Below are positions 1-9,267 of a stretch of 41,625 nucleotides of DNA, in pieces; positions within the stretch are counted from its first letter, which is position 1, and the number at the start of each line of letters is the position of its first letter. Origin of the DNA: Acidobacteriota bacterium (GTDB lineage Bacteria; Acidobacteriota; Blastocatellia; Pyrinomonadales; Pyrinomonadaceae); NCBI GenBank assembly GCA_019639175.1, contig JAHBSK010000013.1, forward strand, positions 1-41,625. The letters are read 5' to 3'. The notes beneath the pieces were generated by a model. It made no database searches. It was not told the DNA's origin and saw only the letters and a list, made by a program, of their open reading frames with translations. Position numbers and translations under genes: made by a program.

Positions 1-1
1 C

Positions 2-1594
2 AGCCTGAACAGGATAACGGATGCGACAGAGAACGTAACGCCCCATGGTGGCTCGTCGGCACCTTCTTGGACACAGGTTTTTACTTATGATCGGTATGGA
101 AATCGGAACTTCGATGAGGCTCAAACAACGACTTTAGTAAAAAACTGTGGTTCATCACCGAATTTCACGGTTTGCTCTGCGGATGCAAAGGTTTTCAATC
201 CTGAAATACTAACAGCCAACAATCGTCTAAAGGCGGATCAGGATGGTGACAGCATAAATGATTATTTGTATGACTCTTCGGGAAACACGACGAGAGACGC
301 TCGAAGCCGAAAGTTTACCTATGACGCCGAGAATAAACAGGTCAAGGTCGAAACGATCGACGGCAGTGGCAACCCGATAGCAACAATTGGTGAATACTCC
401 TACGATGGTGATGGCCGCAGGGTAAAGAAGGTTGTTCCATCGACAGGGGAGGTAACGATCTTTGTTTATAATGGGAACGGCCAACTCACCGCGGAATACT
501 CTACGACGCAACCAACGACTCCCAAGGTCAGCTACTCAACCGCCGATTTTTTGGCAAGTCCACGAATTCTCACCGACGAAAATGGTGAAATTATTTCGCG
601 CAGGGACTTTCATCCTTTTGGTGAAGAAATAGCCACGGCCGAACGCCTCTCTGAACTTGGGTATCTTCCTGATGATGTCAGACGGAAATTCACTACTTAT
701 GAGCGAGATTTCGAAACAGATCTGGATTTCGCTCAGGCTAGAATGTACGAAAAAAACCTCGGTCGATTTACGGTTCCTGATCCTCTTCAATCATCGGGAC
801 GACTTGAATCCCCGCAAACGTGGAATCGTTTTATTTACGTGCTTGGAAACCCATTGCGTTATACAGACTCGTTGGGTTTGTACGAATGGGACGAAACGGC
901 TGGCGGTGACTTGTCAGACGAAGAGCTCCTTGCAAGAGGATCGGATAGTTCGTTAGCAAAAAAAGAAAGAAAGCTGGCGAGGAAGCAGCTTAAATTCAGA
1001 ATCCGATTTAGGGAGCACCTTGCCGAGGCACGAACCCTTGCAAGCAATTCTGCTCTTTTTGATAATGAATCTCACCAAGCTACTGTCAGCGAATCGGTTA
1101 ATTCGTATGGCACCGAAAATGATGGGAATAATGTACGCATAGCTATTGGAGCCAGCAGAGGGGCCAGTGCGAGGCTTGATCAGGAAGCGGGCCTTGTTAT
1201 TGCTACATTTCGGGAAAATTCCAAAGGCAAGAACCTTGTGAGAGAAATTGCTCATGAAGGGCGACATGTGGCAGACGCAAGAGAATACTGGTCTGAAGGC
1301 ACTCCAACCGGATCACTTGACCGAACTCATTTCGATAGAGAAAGGAGAGCTTATTTTGTGAGTTCTTATGTCGCCCAGGCTCAAGGGCTTTCGATGTACT
1401 CTAAATCCTCTTCACTTGCTCCGGGAGACAAGTATCGCATTTGGAACCGAGGATGGAAGGCCGCCGAACGTGAAGAAAAACGATCTCGTGGAATAAATAA
1501 TTACATTCAACGTCATTATGGATACACAGAAGACGACCAGGGAACTACATATAGTGAGGATAGATTGTTAAGGCAACGGAGGATGGGGCAATGA
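2..1594 (+). CDS. RHS/YD-repeat protein, 3' part, with HExxH peptidase-like C-terminal tip
   Basis: The frame is open from base 2, so the gene starts outside the window; 530 codons are visible. The first ~270 residues carry YD repeats (YDRYGNR, YDSSGN, YDAENK, YDGDGRR). The RHS-associated core follows: LDFAQARMYEKNLGRF, then NRFIYVLGNPLRYTDSLGL near 820-885. After the core comes a ~230-residue variable tip containing HEGRH (codons 1253-1267) followed by a further Asp, which fits the HExxH zinc site of metallopeptidases. In RHS proteins the core ends a shell that encapsulates the tip, and the tip is usually a toxin. That this tip is a zinc peptidase toxin is inference. The next gene overlaps the stop by ATGA, suggesting a toxin-immunity pair. 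The tip is lower in GC than the T4SS genes. Confidence 0.85.
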   Translation, partial: SLNRITDATENVTPHGGSSAPSWTQVFTYDRYGNRNFDEAQTTTLVKNCGSSPNFTVCSADAKVFNPEILTANNRLKADQDGDSINDYLYDSSGNTTRDARSRKFTYDAENKQVKVETIDGSGNPIATIGEYSYDGDGRRVKKVVPSTGEVTIFVYNGNGQLTAEYSTTQPTTPKVSYSTADFLASPRILTDENGEIISRRDFHPFGEEIATAERLSELGYLPDDVRRKFTTYERDFETDLDFAQARMYEKNLGRFTVPDPLQSSGRLESPQTWNRFIYVLGNPLRYTDSLGLYEWDETAGGDLSDEELLARGSDSSLAKKERKLARKQLKFRIRFREHLAEARTLASNSALFDNESHQATVSESVNSYGTENDGNNVRIAIGASRGASARLDQEAGLVIATFRENSKGKNLVREIAHEGRHVADAREYWSEGTPTGSLDRTHFDRERRAYFVSSYVAQAQGLSMYSKSSSLAPGDKYRIWNRGWKAAEREEKRSRGINNYIQRHYGYTEDDQGTTYSEDRLLRQRRMGQ

Positions 1595-2136
1595 TTGCAA
1601 ATACTGGGATCAGGATCCATAAGAAAGATTGCGTTACTCGTAAGATGCTGTTTTTTGTACTTGTGTTGTGTTTGGCACCCAATGTCTTTTCACAATCATC
1701 AAATTCAGAGATTGTGGATGTACATATTTGTGATTTGATTCACCAACCAGAACTATATGATGGTAAGACAATCCGAGTTTCGGCCGCATATAGGTATGGT
1801 TTTGAATGGTCCGAGATATTTTGTTCAAGATGCTGGAGCAGAGATAAAAATCGTATCTGGGTAAGCTTCGGAGATACCTTTGAAAACTCTGTCAGCAGAC
1901 GAAATAAACAACTTTTAGGAATAAAAAGTACAAGTAACGAAGGACGAACCCTGGCTGTCACATTTCACGGGCGTTTCTCTGCTACCTCGCCCAAAGATAG
2001 TCACGCGAGTGAGTATTCGTTTGGATTTGTTGTTGAGAAGGCTGAAAAGGTCCGCAAACTCTTTGAAGGAAGTCCTGTTCCTTCAGCTTTTGACGAGAAA
2101 GAAAAAAAGCTTACCGCTGCTGATTGTAAAAATTGA
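1591..2136 (+). CDS. Secreted protein, candidate immunity partner of the upstream RHS tip
   Basis: 181 residues, family not recognised. The ATG overlaps the RHS stop (ATGA) and has GGAGG eight bases upstream, so translation is probably coupled to the toxin gene. An internal start at 1645 would put the hydrophobic segment MLFFVLVLCLAPNVFSQ at the N-terminus as a typical signal peptide. The first start gives an 18-residue basic extension, so 1645 is a real alternative. The mature part has ICDLIHQPELYDGKTIRV, then FEWSEIFCSRCW with two cysteines, and a mainly beta pattern. Position and export suggest it protects the cell envelope from the neighbouring toxin; this is inference only. Confidence 0.7.
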   Translation: MIANTGIRIHKKDCVTRKMLFFVLVLCLAPNVFSQSSNSEIVDVHICDLIHQPELYDGKTIRVSAAYRYGFEWSEIFCSRCWSRDKNRIWVSFGDTFENSVSRRNKQLLGIKSTSNEGRTLAVTFHGRFSATSPKDSHASEYSFGFVVEKAEKVRKLFEGSPVPSAFDEKEKKLTAADCKN

Positions 2137-2156
2137 CCAGGCAGTACAATATTGCT

Positions 2157-2184
2157 CCCACCATACTTTAACGAATATGGTGGG
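2157..2184. other. Nine-bp perfect hairpin between convergent genes
   Basis: CCCACCATA (2157-2165) and TATGGTGGG (2176-2184) are perfect inverted repeats around a 10-base loop, just after the stop of the rightward gene. There is no T-run on either side, so it is not a classic Rho-independent terminator. It may still end or protect the transcript. The rest of 2137-2339 holds no gene. Confidence 0.4.
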
Positions 2185-2313
2185 GTTGCCCCTAATCTAT
2201 CGTACCAAATAGGTTCAATCTACAGTGGGGCTGAAATTGAACGAATCCATTGATGTTTCCACCCTCGGACTGATTGACAAAGTGAAGCACTGAATTTACA
2301 AGATTGGAAACTA

Positions 2314-2328
2314 AAGTGGATTCCACTT
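2314..2328. repeat. 15-nt palindrome between the RHS locus and the T4SS arm
   Basis: AAGTGGATTCCACTT is a perfect palindrome with one central base, 11 bases beyond the virB6 stop. It lies where the more AT-rich RHS locus meets the T4SS. It may be a protein-binding site or a transcript-end structure; no function is shown. Confidence 0.3.
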
Positions 2329-2339
2329 CGTAGGTGCCT

Positions 2340-4580
2340 TCAATATTTAGGCTTCATCTCCTCCAGCCGCCGATCCATATCCCTGAAGAACCCGGTCACA
2401 ACAGTCGAGACCATCCGAAGACGTGCCGCTTCGGTTGCCGCAGTCTGATTGATCGCCGCTGCCTCTGTGCGTCCCTCGAAATTTAGTTGATTCGCGACTT
2501 TTTCCATATCCGCCGAACGACGAATCCCCGAAAGCTGAATGCCGGCTCCCTGGCGGCTGCTTGATGCGGCGATACCGCTTCCGCGATCTATCGCGGCGAT
2601 ATTCTGGGACGCCTGTGTCTCGTAGGCCCTGTTTATGTCGCCCTGGTACGTATTGGATGCCTCTATCTTCTGATCGGCAACGACCTGCGTGTTTGTGTTT
2701 TGTGAAGCAGCATTATCAAGCGTTGTGGAGTTCATCCGCCTATTCGCTTCCTGCATAACATGCTGGTCATTCGACCAGTCATATAGCTCCACACCCTTGC
2801 GAATCGGTACTGTCGTACCGGCAATGGACGAGCCGCCGGGAATGAAATCGTATTTCATCATCCCGAAGTTCTGAAGCATTCCCTGGCTTCGGAGGTTCGT
2901 TTCCTTAGCGGCATCGAAGATCCGACTGTCCTGTGCTCCTTGAGCCTCCGCCCGCATTCCGGTTATCTCCCTTTGCGTCGCCGCAGAACTGCTTGCGATA
3001 CCAAATGTCTTGTTCGCCTCGGCCATCAGCGTCTGTGTCACCTGATTCGCACGGATCTGACCCAGATTTGTGACAAGTCCGCCTTCAACTCCCGCGACGG
3101 ATGAAACCAGCCTAGCATCGGTAGATTGGTTCGCCGCTTCGAGAGCCTTTTTCGCGGCGGCCTGTTCTGCGTTATAGATGCCCTGTATCTGCGTATTTTC
3201 TGCCTGACGGTGCAATGCAGCCCCCGCTACAACACCGTAAGTTTCAAGGGCTGTGCCGAGCGTCGATAGCATCCAGCCCATCGACACCTGCGATACGCCT
3301 TCATATACCTGTCCGCGAAGCACTCGATAGCTCAGCCAAGGAACAAGAATGAAACACAGGCTGGAAACGAAGAATAGGGCTGTAACGATCAAAGCACTTG
3401 AAGCCGGATCGTAGTTGCTATTTGTAATGATCGTCGCGGTTGTCGGATCGAGTGAAAAGACGGCTTCGCCGTTATAGATCGAAAGGGCCAGCAATCCGAT
3501 CCCGTAGCAGACGTACAGAGTGACTTCCTTGACTATCGGAAACGCCAGAGCAAACGTCGCAACACCCCAGCAGAACGGGTAAAAGATCTGATTCGCGAAC
3601 TTCTCGTCAAAGCCGAACGCCGACATCACCGGAGCAGCAAGCTTTAGTCCGATAAGGATGAACAATCCGGCGACAGCGAGAAAAAGCCCGCCGAACTTTA
3701 GGATGTTGCTGGCAACGACCATTATCGTGAATAGCCTCGGCATGTCCCAGCCGAGAATGTTCATTTGAGCGGAAATGTCGCTCACGCTCGATTCCTTGTC
3801 GGTGATGATCCCGACAAGACCGGGTTCGCCGTTTGGTAGCCTTTCGGCAAGCAGTTCATTGGGATCTTCCACCGCGAAATTGTTCTTCACATACTGCTTC
3901 ATTTTCTCGTCGAACTCTGTAACAAGCTGACGGTTATAGCCCCGTATTGGCCGGGCAAAGAACTTTCCGGTAACTGTAATGGCATCAATGATGAACGGAC
4001 TCGCCCCGATGATGACCATAAAGACTATGGTCCGCACTCCCCATGCAACAAGCTGCTCAGGCCCGATACCGCGATTGTCGTGAAACCTTCTTATGAATGC
4101 TAGGATCAGCACGAAACTGGCGATGATCCACGCTAGGAACGTCAGTATCGGCATCAGCGGTCTGATGATCGTGTCAAGCACGGACCGGAAGAGCCATTCC
4201 TGCCCCGTCCTCATCAGGTTCGTGATCTGCTCGCTGAAGCTTGGTGCCGCCGGTTTCGGCGGAAGCACTGGACCTGAAGGTGTTGCGGTCGGATTAGCGG
4301 GATACTGATCCTCGAACTGCTGCAACGCAGGCGCGGGGCTTCCGTCGAGCGGCGGCATGAAAGGAGAATCATGATTAATGCCTAGAATCAGATCGTTAGC
4401 CGTAACAGGCTGTCCGTTGATTGTTCCTATCGGTGTCTGTCCCTGAACGCTTGGCGGGCGAGTGGGACGAGACGGCCGTTGTCCGACGGCCGTCGTCGTA
4501 AAGAGGCAGGCCAAAAGGAAGGGCGTTAAGAGGAGCGTGAGTGCGGCAGCTTTGCCGCTCAATATGTTTTGGAGTTTCAT
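2340..4580 (-). CDS. virB6: VirB6/TrbL-like polytopic membrane protein of the T4SS
   Basis: 746 residues. An N-terminal signal-like segment ending near TTTAVGQ precedes a Pro-rich linker of about 100 residues. Then come several membrane segments: LMPILTFLAWIIASFVLILA, IVFMVIIGASPFIIDAIT, a FGGLFLAVAGLFILIGL segment, one at VATFALAFPIVKEVTLYV, and ALIVTALFFVSSLCFILV. The last ~300 residues are hydrophilic, rich in Ala, Gln and Asn, and helical. This is the plan of TrbL/VirB6 inner-membrane channel proteins with an extended C-terminus. It is the last gene of the leftward arm, 45 bases after virB5. VirB6 proteins line the substrate path across the inner membrane. The call rests on topology and operon position; sequence identity in this family is low. 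Confidence 0.8.
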   Translation of the reverse strand: MKLQNILSGKAAALTLLLTPFLLACLFTTTAVGQRPSRPTRPPSVQGQTPIGTINGQPVTANDLILGINHDSPFMPPLDGSPAPALQQFEDQYPANPTATPSGPVLPPKPAAPSFSEQITNLMRTGQEWLFRSVLDTIIRPLMPILTFLAWIIASFVLILAFIRRFHDNRGIGPEQLVAWGVRTIVFMVIIGASPFIIDAITVTGKFFARPIRGYNRQLVTEFDEKMKQYVKNNFAVEDPNELLAERLPNGEPGLVGIITDKESSVSDISAQMNILGWDMPRLFTIMVVASNILKFGGLFLAVAGLFILIGLKLAAPVMSAFGFDEKFANQIFYPFCWGVATFALAFPIVKEVTLYVCYGIGLLALSIYNGEAVFSLDPTTATIITNSNYDPASSALIVTALFFVSSLCFILVPWLSYRVLRGQVYEGVSQVSMGWMLSTLGTALETYGVVAGAALHRQAENTQIQGIYNAEQAAAKKALEAANQSTDARLVSSVAGVEGGLVTNLGQIRANQVTQTLMAEANKTFGIASSSAATQREITGMRAEAQGAQDSRIFDAAKETNLRSQGMLQNFGMMKYDFIPGGSSIAGTTVPIRKGVELYDWSNDQHVMQEANRRMNSTTLDNAASQNTNTQVVADQKIEASNTYQGDINRAYETQASQNIAAIDRGSGIAASSSRQGAGIQLSGIRRSADMEKVANQLNFEGRTEAAAINQTAATEAARLRMVSTVVTGFFRDMDRRLEEMKPKY

Positions 4581-4625
4581 GACTTTTCTTTTATCCCGGT
4601 AAAAGCTATTCGCTCTATCTATTTG

Positions 4626-5561
4626 CTAAGGAAGCGGACTTTGATAAACGTCTTCGTCCCAGACCTCGTATCGTTCGAGTTCGCGAAGAAAGGAATCCGA
4701 AGCCTGAGTTATGCTCGTCATCATCTCGGTGGTCCGGCGGATCTCCTTGCCAAACTCGGTCATCTGCTCGATCTTGAGGCCGTAAGCGATGAACTTCGCC
4801 TGGATCTTTGCTTCGAGTTCTCGAAGCTGTCCTTCGACGGTGGTGATGCGAAGATTGACGGCAAGCATCTGGTCGATCAGGGACTGCACTCCGTCCTGGT
4901 TGGCGTCGGGGTTGGCCGAGATCGCTCGTGTCGCATCCGCGATTCTTTCTCGTTCCTCATAAAGTTTGGCAAGATCGAGAAGCATGTTCTGCCGGTCAAA
5001 AAGCATCCTTTCAAGTTCGGAGTCAAGCTTTGCGAGGCGTTCGAGGTTCGCCATATGAGCGTCCGCACTCCGGCCGATCGAATGACGAAGGAAATCGTCC
5101 AGATCCCGTTTATTAGCCTCCATGTCAAAGATCCCGTTCTTCAATCTTCGGGCGATGTTTACTACGGAATGGATCTGGCTCGTGATTGTCGCCTCGATCC
5201 GCTTCTTTAACTCGAAAGTTCCCCGGATCAAACGACCAAGTGTTGCGTAGGTCGTTATCAGCTGCTTGTGCCGCATCACCTGCTCATCGACCTTATCGAG
5301 AATGCCGCGTAAATTCGTGACGCTCTCAACCATCTTTTCGTATTGTCGAACGGCCTGCTCATATGTCCGGATATAATGGTTGATCGTCTCGACCCAGCGG
5401 GCGGCTTCTTCAACTCTCTTGGCGATTTGAAGGGCGTATTGCGATGGGTCGAATACTGTCCACTGAGCCTGAACCGGCTTTACATCCAGCCCGATAAGCA
5501 GCGATGAAAAAATCGCTCCGAGAAGAATTTGTCTTAAAAAGATCCTGCTATCTCTGGTCAT
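4626..5561 (-). CDS. VirB5/TrbJ-like T4SS protein
   Basis: 311 residues from the ATG at 5561, chosen because AGGAGG lies eight bases upstream and the ATG overlaps the virB4 stop by one base. A longer frame reaches 5657 but only within virB4. A signal peptide covers about residues 10-33, ending in VQAQ. WTVFDPSQYALQIAKRVEEA follows, the N-terminal pattern of TrbJ, the VirB5 counterpart in Trb-type systems. The rest is long amphipathic helix with coiled-coil character. VirB5 proteins are minor pilus or tip components in the periplasm. The position after virB4 and before virB6 agrees. Confidence 0.8.
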   Translation of the reverse strand: MTRDSRIFLRQILLGAIFSSLLIGLDVKPVQAQWTVFDPSQYALQIAKRVEEAARWVETINHYIRTYEQAVRQYEKMVESVTNLRGILDKVDEQVMRHKQLITTYATLGRLIRGTFELKKRIEATITSQIHSVVNIARRLKNGIFDMEANKRDLDDFLRHSIGRSADAHMANLERLAKLDSELERMLFDRQNMLLDLAKLYEERERIADATRAISANPDANQDGVQSLIDQMLAVNLRITTVEGQLRELEAKIQAKFIAYGLKIEQMTEFGKEIRRTTEMMTSITQASDSFLRELERYEVWDEDVYQSPLP

Positions 5562-8425
5562 TAAACATTTCCTCCTGTTAGTTCGTTCAGATCGGCGTCT
5601 GTCAGGGATGTCAGGCCGACAGCGGTAAGACCGCTCGGATACTTTGCGGCGAGCCATGTAACTATTATTTCAAGCGGAAGATCGGGACGTAGGTTCTCCA
5701 CAAGCCTTCGGGCGTTCGCCTCGTTTGTGTCATTCGTATTAGCCCAGAGCATTACTGGCGACAGATGTATTTCGGCCATCTGGACGATCTTGTCCGCCCC
5801 GCTGCCGATAACGAATACCCACTGTGTATAGCGACCGTACTGGTTCCGAATCCCACGTATCGCAGAGATGGTCTCCGGTGCTAGTTCGCAATCATCGGCA
5901 AGCCGCTCGATTCCGCCGATCTGCTTCCCGACCATCTTCACACCCGAGTTCTTGACGAGATCGATGCCGGTGATGTTCGGCTGTTCAGGAGTTCCCGTGA
6001 AATGTTCGTATGCCTGAGAAAATAAAATCGTCGTCAGACCCTCCTTTCGGCCCGTAACGGTTGCTTCGGCAATAAGTTCCTGGATGGCCGGAAAGTGCCG
6101 GTTGATCTCCCGCATCTCGTCGCATAAAAACAAGATCGGCGTTTTTTGGTTCTGGACGTTCTCTTCTCCTATCTCCTGCATTATCTGGGCGCTTATTCGG
6201 AATCCCACGCTCTCGCGGATCTTCTCGTCGAGACTGCTTATCCCCGATAGCTCGAAAACATCGAACATTGAAGGCTCGTCATATTCGGGATGTGTTGGTG
6301 CGTTAAGCCACGGGTCCTTTCGGTGGATATTGAGTTTCAGGTAAAGCTCGTTGGCCTGCCGCTCCTCACCCGCGTTCCAGTGATAGCTTTTGAGGATGTC
6401 AAGGAAATGTCCGAGGGTCGGCTGGAACTTCGGACGGCCGTAACCGTTTCTGGAAAGTGCCATCTTATAGACCTCATCTATAACGGTCGATGCGACAGCG
6501 CTCGTAATGGCATCCGTTTTCGGCGTTTTGCTGAGGATCAGGATGTCGGTCAGGACCATTGCAAGCTGCCTTTTCGTCGGCGGTACACTGTTCTCAATGC
6601 CCGGATAATTCCAGATATTGATCGGTTTGGTGGCCTTCTCGGTAAATTCGATATGGCGGCCGCCGAAAAGTTTGCAAATAGGCTTGAACGAGTGGCGGTA
6701 GTCCATGACCCTAACCTTTACATTCCCGCGATGAGCGCGAATATCGGTGATCAGCATCGACGCGAGAAAGGACTTTCCCTCACCGGATGCTGCGGTCACG
6801 ATGACCGTAGGTGATTTGATCAATGAACGATCATAGAGATCAAGACCGAACATCTGGCCGTTTGGTGTTGCGAAGATGCTGTGCGGACGTTTGCTTCCTC
6901 TCCAACTTGTCTCGGTCGGGACGAAGGCAATCACTGAGTCAGCCGTTTCAGTCAACTCCTGACCGGTCCGCTTCGCTGAAAGCTCCCCCGCAAGCATTCG
7001 CGGATAGATCGCCCGCTGTCGCACGGCGTCCTCACGAACCGCATCCGCCCCGATCTTCTTTCGTATCGCGGAAATAACGGCGTCGCAGCGGTCATCAAGA
7101 ACTTCAAGCTGGCGGCGAGCTTCTTTTAATCCTTTTGACCGGTCGGCAAAGACGATGACGTTCATTCGAAGGCGGCATATCTCCTCGTTGTCCGCTTCTA
7201 CCTGTTCGAGAAGGTCTTCGAGATCACTTTTGATCACTACGGCGTCCTTCTTGAGATTCCTGAAACCGAGCCAGGTGTTGCGGCTCCCCTCGATGCGGTC
7301 GATCCGTTTTTGGAGGTCTTTCTTCGCGGCCTGCTTTTCGGTGGTCATCAGATCGACGACGATCTCATGTGGGAAGCACAAGTTTCTTGTGGCGGTTAGA
7401 TACCTCATAACATCCGCCGTGACAAAACCGTTCGGAAGGCTTTTGAGACTTACAAGACTTACCGGAGTGCCGTTGTGCCGGACGAATTGCTCATTACCTG
7501 ACTCAATACGAGTGCTGGAAAGGTATCTCCTAATATCGATCCGTTTAGTATCAGGAATGATCGGAACAGATGAGTGATCGCGCCGATGGCTTGTGAACAG
7601 GCTTGCAAATAACTCTCCCTCACTCATCTCGCGAAGATTCAGTGATTTCGGGAAGTTCGCCTCGAATGCCTGAAACACGCGCAGCTCTTTCGCCCGGCAT
7701 TCCGTCTCGGCTTTTAGGCCGCGTTTTATGACTCCCTCGCTGAGCACATTTCTTGCTTTTAGTATCGGCTGCTTGAGGAATTTGAGGATGCCATACTCCC
7801 GAAATGCCCGAATGATCGAAGGAAATGCAGATCCTAAAAGACTGCCGTCTGTTTTATCTCTAACCGGAACGCGTATCCAAACACTTGCCGTCTGCCGCAT
7901 TACATTTCCAGAGCGGATCACTTCCTCATAAAGAGACACATTCGTTGCCTGAAGGACACAGGCTACCGGATCGCTTTGCTCTTTATTGCGCGTGCGAAGA
8001 TGATCCTTTAGTACACTTCCGTCATCGACATTGTTTTGAAAACGGAACTGAATAACTGTATTCGCGGGCTTGTCGAACTTGAGGATAGTCTTGAGGTCCT
8101 CGATGCGCTGCTCGGTCAGACGGCCGTCGTCATACAAAGTATTGGCCGGTTCAAAGCTGTATGCCTTCCCGAAACTGCCATCGCGATAACGGATCACGTT
8201 GCCCTCAAGTCCGAGGATATCAATCGGTAAAAGGCGTCCGACTTCGCCGGGAATCTCGGATGAGTCCGGCGTTCTCGCAACTGGCCTCGTTTTCCTGATC
8301 TCGTTTCTGTGAAAACGAAAATGCGGAAACACCCGAAGCCCGATAACAAGACCGATCCCGGCAAACATAAGGCTGCCGAAAAGTGTGATCGTAATATGTG
8401 CGAATGAAAGGTTTGCTGTATCCAT
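5561..8425 (-). CDS. virB4: VirB4-family T4SS ATPase
   Basis: 954 residues, longer than the usual ~800. An N-terminal hydrophobic segment (about residues 7-30, ITITLFGSLMFAGIGLVIGL) suggests a membrane anchor. The C-terminal ATPase half has a Walker A motif, TAASGEGKS, near residues 543-551, and a Walker B motif, ILFLCDEMRE, near 763-772. ATVTGRKEGLTTILFSQ follows, typical of the VirB4/TraC clade. VirB4 powers pilus assembly and substrate movement at the inner membrane. The gene starts directly after the virB3 stop and its TAA overlaps the virB5 ATG by one base, so the arm is one operon. In this window it and VirD4 are the only T4SS ATPases of classical type. Confidence 0.95.
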   Translation of the reverse strand: MDTANLSFAHITITLFGSLMFAGIGLVIGLRVFPHFRFHRNEIRKTRPVARTPDSSEIPGEVGRLLPIDILGLEGNVIRYRDGSFGKAYSFEPANTLYDDGRLTEQRIEDLKTILKFDKPANTVIQFRFQNNVDDGSVLKDHLRTRNKEQSDPVACVLQATNVSLYEEVIRSGNVMRQTASVWIRVPVRDKTDGSLLGSAFPSIIRAFREYGILKFLKQPILKARNVLSEGVIKRGLKAETECRAKELRVFQAFEANFPKSLNLREMSEGELFASLFTSHRRDHSSVPIIPDTKRIDIRRYLSSTRIESGNEQFVRHNGTPVSLVSLKSLPNGFVTADVMRYLTATRNLCFPHEIVVDLMTTEKQAAKKDLQKRIDRIEGSRNTWLGFRNLKKDAVVIKSDLEDLLEQVEADNEEICRLRMNVIVFADRSKGLKEARRQLEVLDDRCDAVISAIRKKIGADAVREDAVRQRAIYPRMLAGELSAKRTGQELTETADSVIAFVPTETSWRGSKRPHSIFATPNGQMFGLDLYDRSLIKSPTVIVTAASGEGKSFLASMLITDIRAHRGNVKVRVMDYRHSFKPICKLFGGRHIEFTEKATKPINIWNYPGIENSVPPTKRQLAMVLTDILILSKTPKTDAITSAVASTVIDEVYKMALSRNGYGRPKFQPTLGHFLDILKSYHWNAGEERQANELYLKLNIHRKDPWLNAPTHPEYDEPSMFDVFELSGISSLDEKIRESVGFRISAQIMQEIGEENVQNQKTPILFLCDEMREINRHFPAIQELIAEATVTGRKEGLTTILFSQAYEHFTGTPEQPNITGIDLVKNSGVKMVGKQIGGIERLADDCELAPETISAIRGIRNQYGRYTQWVFVIGSGADKIVQMAEIHLSPVMLWANTNDTNEANARRLVENLRPDLPLEIIVTWLAAKYPSGLTAVGLTSLTDADLNELTGGNV

Positions 8426-8782
8426 TTATTTTTCCTTGATCGCGATCTGTTCTTTGTAATCGCGGATCCAGTCCGTTGTCTCCAGTTCCGAATTAAGCGG
8501 AGAGCGGAAGGGTGTTGATCGGTCCGCTATCGCATCGAATTTTTGAGAAAGCCAGTATTCGGGTTTGCTCAGGCGGAGATAGTTGAAAGTTCCGAGCAGT
8601 ATCAGGAACGTAAATAAACCAAGCGGAAAGCCAAGCGGCACATAACCGAACCAAAGTCCGAAGACAAACGGCGTCAGATATGCCGCTCCGGTCGGTATCA
8701 GAATATATTTCCAGTCGGTCGAGTAAACCCCGAATCTCTTTAGTCCCCGAAACACATTTGGCCTTGTAGCCCGTCTTCTCAT
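8426..8782 (-). CDS. virB3: VirB3-like inner-membrane protein
   Basis: 118 residues from the ATG at 8782, which has AGGAGG five bases upstream; a longer frame to 8902 runs into virB2 and is rejected. The N-terminus is basic (MRRRATRPNVFRGLKRFGVY). Two adjacent hydrophobic stretches follow, about residues 28-45 and 50-68, ending in the hydrophilic sequence YLRLSKPEYWLSQ. Small size, two membrane segments and a place between virB2 and virB4 are the standard features of VirB3, which works with VirB4 at the inner membrane. Confidence 0.85.
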   Translation of the reverse strand: MRRRATRPNVFRGLKRFGVYSTDWKYILIPTGAAYLTPFVFGLWFGYVPLGFPLGLFTFLILLGTFNYLRLSKPEYWLSQKFDAIADRSTPFRSPLNSELETTDWIRDYKEQIAIKEK

Positions 8783-8790
8783 ATTCCTCC

Positions 8791-9132
8791 TTAAAAGTTT
8801 GTATCGATGCCAACCGCACGTCCCTGTGCAAGCTGCCAGAAGACGGCGACAATGGTTCCGAATGCAAAGGCCAGAAGCGAACCGAAAGCCTGGTTCCCCC
8901 ATTCTTTGCCCGTCATCTTGTTGTAGATCGCCCAGGCTACGCCGACCGCTCCTAGGCAGAAAAGTATGATCGCCATCAGCTTAAGAGCCTCGCGGATGAT
9001 ATTTGATAGATTGCTCGCATCGCCGGTGAATATCGGCCCCTGCGCAAAGAGTGCGGTTGAAAGTAAGAGCATCACGGCGACCGGGGCTAACCCGATGAAG
9101 GCCGTTCTTATCGTTTTGATCAGTTTCTTCAT
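8791..9132 (-). CDS. virB2: VirB2-like pilin
   Basis: 113 residues from the ATG at 9132, with GAGGA six bases upstream; the longer frame to 9279 is rejected. The long signal sequence of VirB2 pilins is present, with a basic start (MKKLIKTIRT), a hydrophobic core and an ALFA-Q cleavage site near residue 30. The mature ~83 residues have two hydrophobic helices (about 51-70 and 84-103) joined by a short polar loop, YNKMTGKEWGNQ. This is the hairpin topology of conjugative pilin subunits. It is the first gene of the leftward arm. Confidence 0.85.
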   Translation of the reverse strand: MKKLIKTIRTAFIGLAPVAVMLLLSTALFAQGPIFTGDASNLSNIIREALKLMAIILFCLGAVGVAWAIYNKMTGKEWGNQAFGSLLAFAFGTIVAVFWQLAQGRAVGIDTNF

Positions 9133-9157
9133 TAACGTCCTCGCTAAAATTATTTCC

Positions 9158-9188
9158 TGACGCTTCGACAGAACTTCCGGAAGCGTCA
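9158..9188. promoter_or_regulatory. Perfect 9-bp inverted repeat in the divergent T4SS control region
   Basis: TGACGCTTC (9158-9166) and GAAGCGTCA (9180-9188) are perfect inverted repeats 13 bases apart. They lie in the 135-bp gap between the two divergent arms, 26 bases upstream of virB2. This fits an operator that could govern both arms, or a leader hairpin of the virB2 transcript. A weaker pair, CGTGCC and GGCACG, lies nearer virB1. No regulator gene is adjacent and no clear promoter boxes were placed. Confidence 0.45.
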
Positions 9189-9267
9189 ATGGTTTTGCTC
9201 GCTCTGCAAGGCTCGTGCCGCGTCGCGTGAGAGACTGATGGCACGTTGATTGCGAACGACTCGCGTC

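Noticed and set aside
4569..5210. 213-residue plus-strand open frame across virB5
   Set aside because: It lies opposite the well-supported virB5 gene with no SD and no recognisable motif; it is a shadow frame.
6290..6814. Plus-strand frames inside virB4
   Set aside because: Antisense to the conserved ATPase region; frames arise from its codon bias.
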